Below are positions 21,665-33,600 of a stretch of DNA of 64,000 nt, in pieces. Under the pieces are notes generated by a model. The model did not search any database. It worked only from the letters and a program-made list of their open reading frames with translations, and was not told the DNA's origin. Positions within the stretch are counted from its first letter, which is position 1. Each line of letters opens with the position of its first letter. Source of the stretch: Ligula intestinalis (Eukaryota > Platyhelminthes > Cestoda > Diphyllobothriidea > Diphyllobothriidae). Both the position numbers and the translations under genes were made by a program. The stretch lies in assembly GCA_036362985.1 (NCBI GenBank), contig JAYGXS010000006.1, positions 7,865,335 to 7,929,334 on the forward strand, in the 5' to 3' direction.

Positions 21665-24600
21665 CTACGAAAAAAAAGAAATATTTATTGGACAGGACTG
21701 TCCTTAGATGCCTTTTCGCTTTTGGCTTATAACAATGACCTACTTTTACACCCTTAGTAACCAGAATATCCCATTTTCCGTTAAAGTCCACTAATATAAG
21801 ACCGATTTTTCTTTTTGTCAGATTCCGCCAAAGTAAGACCGCATTTCTTTCTAATTTGTTAAATTCCGCCAAAATAGAGTTGAATTTTCCTCAATCGGCA
21901 TCAGTTTTCGAAGCAACAAGAGTTTATGTTGATGGACTTGATTCAACTGAATACATGGAAGCAAGTATAAGTTTCTCTTATTTAATATTTTTTGATCATT
22001 TCCAACACAATTAAAGATTCATTGACACTCAGTAACTAAGACTTAAAGGTTTGCCCACAAATAACTTGAGACAGCTGGGTGGGGGGAATAAGTATGTAGA
22101 CGGCCCTACAAGAGATTTTTGCTGTATACTGTATCAATAGTGAAGCAGTCCTTTACGAATTAGGAAATAAAAACCATTAGTATGAAGAGCCGGGCCATAC
22201 CAGTTAACATGTTTATATAAAAAAAATATATTCTCCGCCAAAGACATGTTTGATTTCTCAAGAAGTGTGAACATTAACAAGCAGATGGCATAGATCCTTC
22301 AGCTTTCTGATACGACCGGGTTGCTTGCTTGATCTTTTGTGGCAGTTGTGGGATTAAAGTCTTGATTTAATAAAGGATTTGCGTTTTTTGGGGCGTTTCT
22401 AGCTGGGCAGCGTCTGTTTAAGGTGCGGATTTTATCGCAGCACTCTATTAATGGCAACAGTTGGGGAGTTACAGAACCATATTCGGGATTTCGGGAAAGG
22501 CACACATGCCAGAATATACAAAAGTGCATTTCTCAGTACTATTCGGATAGCGTGATGTGCGCAAATAATGCAAGTCGACTCGGATCCACGCTTCAAAAAT
22601 ATTTGGTTAAACGCGCGATTAAGCCACGAAAAACGCTTTGAGTACTCTTAAGATTACTCGCAGGTTGTCCTGCAAGAAATGCCCGCACATTACTGCTTGG
22701 TTTTAACGAGACTTAACGGCAGAATTGATTGTTCGTAGATGAACGTGATTCAAGGATGCCTATCCTTAATCTGGGTTCGGAAGCTGGATAACGCTCACCT
22801 CACTGCCATACGACAGAAGCAATTTCAAATTAACTTCATGCATGAAATCATTGACAATTTGATATTTTTTATCCTGATATGTATTATGCATGATGATTGC
22901 AGATGAATAAGTACTTAAGCGGTGCTAAATGTAGAGCAATCGGAATATTAAGAGCAAACACTCAGTTCTCCCCTTCTGCTTCGTATATTTCTGCCACTTA
23001 TCGCAAGACCATACAAATATGCCTAAAACCAATGCAAAACGTTTTCAAAAATAGATATTTCGTAGGATATAGTGTCACAAAATTAACTCTTAGAAAACAC
23101 AAGTACGTAATTCGCTAAGCACTTACCCTCCTCATATCAGGTCGGGGGTTCAAGACTATATTTCTGCAATGCGCTTAATTATTGCCGGCTGATAACAACT
23201 GATTAGTTGTCAATGCAAGCGAACATGCGAGTTCCAGAAAGCAATTGAAGCGAAGAAGATTCGATTGCTGGAGCACCACTTTTATTCACCCGACGTTTAA
23301 GCATCAATCGAAAATTCTTCATCATAGACGTCAGAAGAAAAATGACGGTTTCCTATAAATACTGCACTTCCTATGTCATCCGTTTCGGCTGCTATTCTTT
23401 TCTCATGACTCTGATAAAGAATCTGCGATAGATGTCGAAACGGCAGGCGAATAAAAGTGCTATTTTAGCGATTGAATCTTCTTATTGTCAACAGCTTATT
23501 AGCCTGAAGTGGTCATTCCAATCTTTTAATGTGATCGGTGGTTAAGCTTAGCTGTATGATGGCTTACAGGGCGTGAGGAAAAAACTCAAAATGACGCATA
23601 TCTACTGTCATGCGACCAGTGAGCGCCAACTTACAATCGTGTATGCACCCGATTGGAATCGACAGAACAACTTGCACGTGAATCAATGGTTCCACTGAGG
23701 GAAAACTTGTAGGTTTAGCCTTGAAAACTGCAAATCGACAGACTGGTGTATGACAGGCTGCTGATGCCTAGCAAAAAAGAAGTGATAACTCCAGTCGCCC
23801 ATCATCTTGTCAAGATTAAAATAATCTGAGAGCACATAAAACGACACATATGCATAAATGTCTTTTTTTACTGACCTATTTTTCTTGGGAAGCTGCGGCG
23901 TCGATTTCTCACACAATGGACTTGTCGTCGTGCGTTGACTGACTTCCACGCGAGGCAGCGTGTTGGTCATTCGTTTTACCGGCTCAGGCGAAATAGGAAT
24001 TGACACCTGTCGAGGTTTCATGCAGGAGGGTGAGGTGAGGGACTTTCGGTAGTGTCGCTGCAGCGCCGGGTTTATGGGCCTTGGTAGCGCCGTGTCGACT
24101 TGTTCATTTAGGACCAAACTTGAAATCGAATGACGGCGTGTTTCTACATAGATGGAAAAGGAATAAAGTGATAATCTAGAAGAACAGACGTTGGATAATT
24201 TTCTGACATTTCACATTTTCTTCAATTTTCACTCGGCCGAATCATGTATCAACAGGCACATCGAGCTCGATGGTGTGTGCAAAACTCTCAAGGAGAAATG
24301 GGCGCGACGCAAGCCAATGCGAACGGGATGAGAGACATATGACAGCAGCCAAATGGCGCGAGCGACACGCCTTTATCGATTTCTTCTATGCACTCACGAT
24401 ATAAGCTGTTTTTGGCATGTTCAATGTACTCTGCATCTCAAGGCCGGCTGGGGCTCTAGCCTCGAAAACTCACGGAATAAACCCTATTTTTTCAAAGAAC
24501 GTCTTTAATTTCAAATAAATCAGTTATACACTGGTGGCTCAATAAAACACAAATGTACACCAACAACGCCAGTCGGGAAAATGTTTTGAGTACAGCAGGA

Positions 24601-27600
24601 TCAACAAGTATACGATTCAAAAGTTTTAGTCAAAATCTTTTAGCCCGCTGCACCATTTGGAGGTATTTTAATGAGTTTGCATGTTCTGCCGGAGAGCATT
24701 GTTCTCATCCCATCACAAGTATAGTTCGTAGTTGTTTTCGAAGTTGCAGGACCCTTTAGTGCATATGCATAATCCCAATGTATTTTGAGCCGATTAAGTA
24801 GGTGTGATTAAAGTTTATGTCCGAGGTGCTGAATAAGACAGGTTTCTCTGAAATAATCGTGAAACCTATAACTTCTTTGCGGGCATCAGAAAGAAAGGAA
24901 GGAAGCCTTCTGATTCAAGTCGTAAATGACAATAATAACAGAGCGGCTGTCCATAGAACCATTGAAAATTGACCGTTATTTGAATTACACGTTAAATTGG
25001 TTTTGACTATGGTGAAATGCAAATGGCAGGGTCTACAGTCTGACTTTTAGTTCAATATTATGTAACAATCGATTATAGGGATCATCATAAAAATCAAAAA
25101 AATCCTAGGAGTCTCTAATTCAGGAACGGTTGCAATAGGGGTGGAAAATAACGGTGCTAAAAAAGAGAAAATTAAAGGGATATATCAAAAAAGGGAATGG
25201 TAAACTTAATAACTATAATGAGCTTTCAAATACAACAGCCAGACGCGTGCTTATTTAAAGAAAAAACAGAAGTATTTTACCACTACTCGAACGCCAAACG
25301 AGTCCAACGCTGTGGAACCATGCCAAACACATATCGTATCCATAAATGCAAAGCTCCTTTTTTAACTGGACAGCGAGTTAAGTACTTCAGAAAAAAGTTT
25401 TACGAACCTTACAAGTCACGTCACCCTTGGAAGACTACTAAAAGTAATTTAGTATAATAAAATGCAAAAAGATCTCATTGAAAAATGATAGAAAATACTC
25501 TTTTATTCCTTTTTATTTCTGTCACTAAAATGTCCGCGAAGGGGAATTTAATATGTGAATAAACTAGGTCGATACTTTTGGGTGAGTAGCGATACCTGGC
25601 GTGGAAAAATTACTTGCATGATGCTTAATATCTTCGTGGCAGGATGCAATGTTATGTGTACATTAACTTCATTGAACGTACGCAGTGAATAACACAGAGG
25701 ACGTTAAAGTCGTAAGATAAAACACGCTTACTCTTATTACGGAATAAGTAGCGGTTATGCAAATATAACAAGAGTGTAGTGATCCTTATAATTAATTGAC
25801 AGAATATTAAATAAGTGGACGTTTACTGGCTGAGACCGAAACCACCAAAGTACACTAAACCTACCATATAGCGTGGTTTCGGTGATGGGCATTGAGGTCA
25901 CTGTCACCTTTCCCAAAGTATCACACGCGCCTTGAGCGCTCTTGGGTACTGGTTTCGTCACAACCACGCCGGCTTCCGTTGGCTTATTAATGGCTGTGCC
26001 CGCTTCATACACCGATCTAACGCGCGTTAGGAAGTTCTCCAGACCCGATACACTGTTGAGAGTCTGCAACGTGAACAACGTATCGTAGAGGTCTCCGTGG
26101 AAGAACTTACTGCCCAGGGGTGCTACCTCCTCACTATTGTCAAGCATAGCTCTTCGCCACTCCTGATATCGTCTTTGCAGATCGCTGCGTGGATGTGGAA
26201 AGGCTGTCTGTGTTCGCTCCTCATATTGGCGTGCCTCTTGCTGCGGTTCCACCTCGTCCATGGTCAGGTGACTGTCCAGACTGAGAGAATCTCCGTAGTA
26301 AACCCCATAACGGGATGTTGCCTGCTTCCAACTCGAGTCCTCAGAGGACGCCGCCCCGGCGTTAGCGTTTTCTGCTCCAGGCAGGCGTGACTGCAGGGGA
26401 ACAGTAGTCGTCTGCGCGGATCGCAGCACTGCCGGATCGTGCAGGGCAGCTTTTTGTCGCTGTCGGGAAACTATGCGTGCATCCCTGTCTGGCAAAGGGC
26501 CTCTAGTAGAGCTGCCGGTGACATTTATCGGTGTATTTTGTGACCTATCCGCAGCACTCAAAACAGGCGTAAGGGAACGGCGTGTACTGGGCGCGGAATG
26601 TGGTGACAGCTGGCATTTAGTCGTCGGCGAGGAGACAACACAAGCCGGTGTCTGCGAAGATTGTTGTCTGCCGGTAAATAGGGCCTGCCAGGGGTGCAAG
26701 CCACGAGGGGTCGACGAGGAGGTGGAGGAGTAATGTTTGCCCTTGAGACGCTGTGGCAAACTGCGAAACACGCGACCTTGCCGGGAAAACTCGTTGCGGC
26801 AACGCTGTGTGCGGCGACCCAGCTCGGTAACGTGAATGAGCCGTGGGGTGTTTTGGCTGCCATCGGGTGTTTGCAGATCTTTCGAGGAGGCTGAGTCGTA
26901 AACGCCCGCAGGCAGTTGAGTCTCGATTTCATCAAATGGATCTTCTGTGGGATGAAAAAAACCTTCACATTAGTAGAAGCCTTATAGTGTCCACATCAAT
27001 TTTCAATTTAAATCTGGCTGTAGGTAATAAACTTAATGATTATAATGGCTATTGCCATTCCCCTTTCCCTTGTCTTTGCTGGTAATGTCCTCCTGCTTGC
27101 ATATATCCTTGATAACATAAAAACACCAGTTGAAATAAGTTAAAAGAAATGGAATGGCAGCATATTTCCAATTTTCTTTCGACTTTTAACACAGAATGTA
27201 CGCAACAATCTGAATTTCTAACGATCTGCGTCTTGCAACAGCTTACAATCGTTAAAACATGTGCACAGAACGACAGTTTGGGAATGTGCCAGCCGTAATG
27301 GCAGTGAGTATGAGCGTAAAAATATGTTTACAAAAACGCTGACTTACTTAAAATTAGATTGACCTGCTGTCGAAAGCTTAAAGTATAACATTATTTTCTT
27401 TTATTATTTTAATAAGTACAATCCTTTTTTAACCCGCTCACGCAGTAATTGCATAAATAAAGGAAGACCCGTAGCTACGATCCACAACAAAATATTTCAC
27501 GAATGAAATGACTTTATCTGTTTTTTTATTTCTTAAAAAGGGCCTTACTCATTTAAGCTGATATAGAGGAAGGACTATTTACTTCCTACCGAGGTTGACA

Positions 27601-30600
27601 CTGTTTTCACGAGTGATTAAAAAATGAAACAACAGTAGGTGGCATGAGTGAGAATACAAGCGAGCAATAAAAATGGGAAGGTAAACTGATGGTCAGGTTA
27701 TCTGAATTCCATGATAGATGTAAAAGAAGATAGCTGGACACAAGGCAATAGAGTTCCTACATTTATATTTCAAGAAGTCCTGGTTTGCAGTCTAGAAAAC
27801 AATTTCCCGAAAGGCTGAATCGAATTCAAAATTGCATGTTCGCATGAAAACGATTACTCAAATGAAGCTAGAATGATGGTTTTCTTGCATTCACGCCAGA
27901 AAATTGAAATTTGTATTCATTTGCTCTCGGTATTATGCAAAATGCAAACACGTAGACCATGCCCGATGCATTATGTATTTTACCGCCAAAATGCTCTGTT
28001 ACCTATTTGGCATGATTTGTTTTTGAGAAAAGGGACAAATTGTTTGCATTAAGAATATGCGTGACAACGTTCAAGTTTGTGAAATTCTAGGCCCAGCAGC
28101 ATACTTTCAGATGCCACTGTAGTTCAACTGCTTCGAGACTGTAACTTGCCCTCAACTTACCATTCTCGACAACCACGTTGTCCAGGTCATACATGTCCTC
28201 GTCGACTATATCAGGAAAGATCTCATCAGCGTAGGTGATGAGAAGCTCAATAACTCCACCGCGAGATCCAGCACATGTCAATGAATCAGATCTGCGTTAC
28301 AAAGGGAGAACAAGTCGTGCATGAACAGCTAAATCAACAGCAGTTTTTAGAGGATGTTTAGTGAATAATTCACAGTCATGATAGCTTAATGAAGACTTTA
28401 GATAGCAAGGACAGCAGAATTTATGGGATCCATAAATTTCAGAAGCTCTTACCGGCCAAGGCCATGGCCAAGAGGCTAACCAATAACGTAAGAAAGATAA
28501 AACAATGTGGGCAGCAAAACGGTGGGGCAAACGCCTTTTTAAATGAATGTGACAGTTCTGTGTATTCAGCACACGTCCTGTGTCAAGAAAAACTCAAGAT
28601 GACAGCAGGCAAGATCGGGGACAGATCGCTTTCGGTGCGATAGGCACACCTAGGCATGACTCCCGGTTCTGTGTATGCATTAAATGGATACAATGCTTGA
28701 ATAAAAATAAGAAGCACAGAGATCTCTGACTGGCGGCACTGCATACACAAAGAGCTTTTACTGCTCTACAGAAGACTATTGAAATGATGATGGAGGTTTG
28801 TAGGATTTAATGGGAGGCTTTAATAGTCCCTCTTGATCAGTTTTTACTGGACCGCCATTTTCTTCGTAAACACTTACACAGGCAGCAATTTGTAGTCGAA
28901 CCTGCCAAAGTCTAGTGGATACAGCTAGGTGCTACGGGCTTCAAACATGTATTTACTGGGACTCGCCTTATCCGAGATGCAGCGCTGACTTTATTCAGCG
29001 CCACATCTAACTAATAATAGCGCCAGTGATAGAATCAGTACCACAATTATTCAGCTGCACTCATGGTTAGTAGTTGTATAAATAGCAGTAGTAGAAGTAT
29101 CAGCCTTGGTTTTTTGAGTCTCTCTTGGCATCTACTGAAGGTGAGTGAGAGTTTATAGCGTGGAAGTACCAGCGCAAAAGACTACTAATGCTTAAGACCA
29201 AGTAAGACAGTCGTTTGGCGTGGATTGGAGAAGGCGGCCTACGCCCTGTCCTTTTCGGTTCTATTGCTTCTGTCTTGTCCTCGGTTCAGACGGGTTGGGT
29301 GTTTAGAGTGAGGTATGCAGTAAAGCGTCTATTACACTTAAATCTCGTTACCGTCCTTGCTCCTTTGAGCATAGTGGGCTTCATGGAAATCGGTAGTTGA
29401 CTTAAAATCAGTACATTTGACATACCAATGCTCCTTAAACGCAATCGAGAAAATTATTCATGAGAGAAACTTCACTTAAGTAACTCACACGCCATTGGAT
29501 TTTGCAACAATCGAATCTGGACTCGAGGATTTCATGCGGATAAAATTTTGACGATTGTTGCCAGCGAATGCATCGGCCTTGGAAGATTTGCGATTATCGC
29601 GGACATCATTATCTACAGTGAGTGGAGGCGAAAGTAGCGTTGGACCCAGAATGATGCCGAGATTCGTCGCAGTCATTCGATTTTTATCCGCGTTCTTCGC
29701 CAATTCTTGCAGAAACCGGAAGAGGTACCCAGCATTCACGCGTGACGCCTCCGGCAGCTTGGATGCGGTTTGACATAAGTGTGCAACTTGAAGATGTGTG
29801 CCCGATCTACATATATTAGGGATTAAGATATAGAAAACGTTAAAAATTTAGCTGAAACTATTATTCACCTAAATAAATATTTCAGATAAAAATCGCTTAT
29901 GAAGAATGTTACCCTCTATTCATCAGTTCTGTTTAACGACTGTTTATGAGTCAGCGGAAAGTTCAGTGATTCCATTCAAATCCATACTAATTAGCATTTA
30001 TTGGTGCGCATGCCTGGGTAATAGGAAGCTCGTACAGTTCGGTAAGAGTGTGTTTTGGAATAAGATGACAGAATGAAAATTTTTATTTACATCACAATTC
30101 TTGGTCATTCATGACACAAAAAAGGCTATTTTACTGGAAATTGCACCACAAATAAAAAAGACACCTAGATTAACGTCATATTAATTAAGGCATGTGTTTT
30201 GTCAGATCTAGTAAGGCGCATTGTTAAGAAACATGTGAGTTTTACATGTCAAATTATAATTTTTGAATATTGTGGATTACCAAGCAGATTCCTTATTCAT
30301 GTGCAAGCTCTGACTTATGTGTATTCTGAATAAAGACGATGAAGACTTTGAAAATTAAAACGCAGTTGTAATACGTCTAGTCACTTCAGGGTATTTGCAC
30401 TTTTCTTGTCAATCCTGTTTCAATCGTTGTTGAAAAGGGAATGACAACGTTTGTATTACCATAACCTCTGGTATAAATTCACATTCATTGGCAAATTAAT
30501 GAGATCGTACATTTCGTCAAATATTGGTTATGGTCTCAGAAAATATAGAATGAATTTTTATTTCTTGTCACGACGTTTAAATCAAATTAACGCTTTAAAG

Positions 30601-33600
30601 AATATATTTGTAATAAAAACGGGGCGGGCTTTAACGCTGATCTTACATATGTTGAATGGCTGTCCATTCAGCGAAGAGTTTCCTTGTCAAAAGCGGCTCC
30701 GGTAATCGCCGCAAGTACTGCTTCAGTACATCAGCAATGACGAATGAGTCGTATTGGTCAATTATGCTCTCAGCCCGCAATGTGTTCAGGGCACTCTGTT
30801 TGAATAGGACACATAGAATGGTCGATGTTAATCATTTGAAAATCCTGTTAGTGGCAATAATCATGAATCTTGATGACGGATATCTAAAAAACACGCGGAG
30901 GCCTGATAAATGATAGTCCTTTTAGATGTTACGTAAGGTTTTCATGAAAAAAATTAGGTCACTAAACAGCTTATTTAAATAATCGATTTTATGCGCGCGA
31001 TAATGAAAATGGCCGAATTATGCCCAATTGGACATATTCGTTGATTCATTATTCATTAATTATCATCTCTACATAATCTCTATATCAACCCTATAGATGG
31101 TCCTGGCCAAGCAGTCGTCATCAACAGGTTAGATTCGATTATATGGGGTAAACGGTCTTAGGCTCAAAACGGTGACCTACTGATTAGAAGTGTAACGCTC
31201 TTACCATTGCGCTATTGTGTCTTTTTTCTTATATGTTCCACTCACACCAAGACAAATTAACGCACATACCTATTGGCAGCCACAATTTCGACCCATATTC
31301 GAACCACAAGGTCAACATTTTCAAAAGCCCAAAGGTTTATTTCAGCTGGGAACACGCACCTTTTCCAGCCCTATGCGTTTGTTCCAGATTAACGTCTATC
31401 ACTCACTCTAACAGTAAAAGTTAAGATTTTATAGTACATAAAATATCAGCAAAAGGATGCTGTGATAATGTTCGGTTTGTCTGCCTGATGCAATTATTTT
31501 ATTACATAGATTCTTTCTATGATTTATACTCTTAAACGACTGCGTGATGTACTTTTTAGCCAAATGCAAACTAGGTTTGATTGAAAAATATATGGATCTA
31601 GAGAAGAGAATTATTCCACACTTGGATTATATTAACGCAACACACAGAGGCCATTGCACAAACGTCAAATAAGTCATACTCAGTTAAGTATGGGTACTGA
31701 TTAAATACATTTGTTGATAATTTAAAACGAATATCAATTATCCCATAACTAAAAAGTGTATGTGTATGGTAGTTTTTTGTCGAAATATTCCCAGAAACGT
31801 CTATATGACATTCTATTGAGGGGGATCCGCACAAAATCACATAAGATCCTTATTCGCGGATTTGTGCACAATATCAAATTAACAAAATGAGAAAATGAAT
31901 AAATATACAATTTACCTGCAAGGTATCCACCTTTTTCTTGCTTCCCGCAATTCTAAAGAGTCCCTAAAAGACAAAATAACAGCTTCCTTAAACATTCCGT
32001 GTAGTCTTGATTGTATCTTACATATTGAAAAATGGATTTTTGAAAGGCGCTTTCTATGAAATTTATCATGCTAAACATGCGAATTTACTCGAAAAGTTAT
32101 GAACACTTGCAGCTATCATCGTTCTTTAAGTAGTTAGTGCATTATGTGGGACAGACAATCATCGTCGGCATTTCCAAACCGCGTTGGCTGCTCTATTCAG
32201 CAGACCTGATACCAAATATCTGGCATTTGAATGACCGGTTGAATTTTACTTCTATTTTGTCCGGGCGATTAGTCTACCATGGTCTCCATTCCCTGAGCTT
32301 GAAAACTAGAATGTAAATTCGACGCTGAATATAGAGAATTGTAGATAGACGTAGTTCGAAGATTTACAGAGATTGTATAGAGTGCTTTGAACTACCGATG
32401 TGACACTTCCTTTGGTGTGAATATAAATATAACTTATTAATATTTAGTTGAACTACGATCAATTTTGATATGAGTGTGATCCTGCTGAGTTTATTAACTG
32501 CCATCAGAATACATAACCTTTTTTCTCCTAAGGCTGCCACTGGGCCATTCTGAACTTTTTTTCTTATTATGCAGTCTGACCTAAACTTAGACTGAAATTG
32601 TGGACACACGACGGTGCTATTGGATGCGGAGGCATTTACTCTGACCCGCTTGAATAAACAAAAAATGACATTGCATTATGGGAAATTCCACACTACAGAG
32701 TATGAACGAGTACCATAGGTGTGTTCCGGTCTTGCTCAATCACTTTACACCGCTGAACTGCGAGATATCTTTGCACTATCAAACCTGAGGCTGGCACTGA
32801 CGACCACATGCTACTGGTCACCATTCTCGATAAATATCGTGACTTTCCGGAATTTGTCGATATATACACTTCATAGAGCCTAAAAATAGACTAATTAGAT
32901 TGTTGCTATTATGACAGGGGACTTGTCATTCAGCGTGAAGCGGACACTGGCTAAAAACCTTATACGAGGAAAGAATCAATTACAGTTTCGGATAAAAATT
33001 GGCATATACCTCTTCAGCGAGAACTCGAGGTTTGTTGAGCGCCCTGACGCAGACCTTGATTGGGTAGGCTATTCGGCGGCCAGTTGCTTGAAGATGTGTC
33101 TCCAACTGGCGACCGAAAACCGGGAGTGGGCACTGTTCGTCTAGAAGTAATTCAACAAATATCGTGAGGTCACTGCGACGGGCGATATGTTTGCATAGCA
33201 GCCTCACAAGTGAGCATCCAGACTGCAATGTATGTTTGCAATTAGGAAGCCTTGCATGGTTGCAAAACAGACAAGTTTGTCATGATAAGAATGAAGTTGG
33301 TTAAAAACAGTTACGGTATGTATCGGATTTCGCCGGCCAACTTTTAATAGTACATTAAGTGACATGCTGCTTTTCACAAAGGATCAATGCAAAGTAGCTG
33401 TTAACGTAAGCTAGAAGATGGCCTTGTGAGCCCAACTTTCGGCCAATTGGTGTATCGCTGAAAAAAGTCTGTTGCAGCGGTAGCATTCTAAATATTTTGT
33501 ACAATATGGCGCACAACCGAAGGGGCAACAGAACGTAGCACAGTGCATTCCATCTCGAAGGTATATCACGTATGTGTCTACAGTACGCGCCAGAGTTCGT

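Noticed and set aside
21338..21757. 139-codon plus ORF
   Set aside because: Antisense shadow of the last RhoGAP exon.
23105..23165. tRNA-like sequence with GGGGGTTCAAGAC
   Set aside because: Only box B is convincing; no cloverleaf could be drawn.
31145..31222. Functional tRNA-Arg gene on the minus strand
   Set aside because: Box A and B resemble a tRNA but acceptor and anticodon stems do not pair, and SINE body sequence follows.
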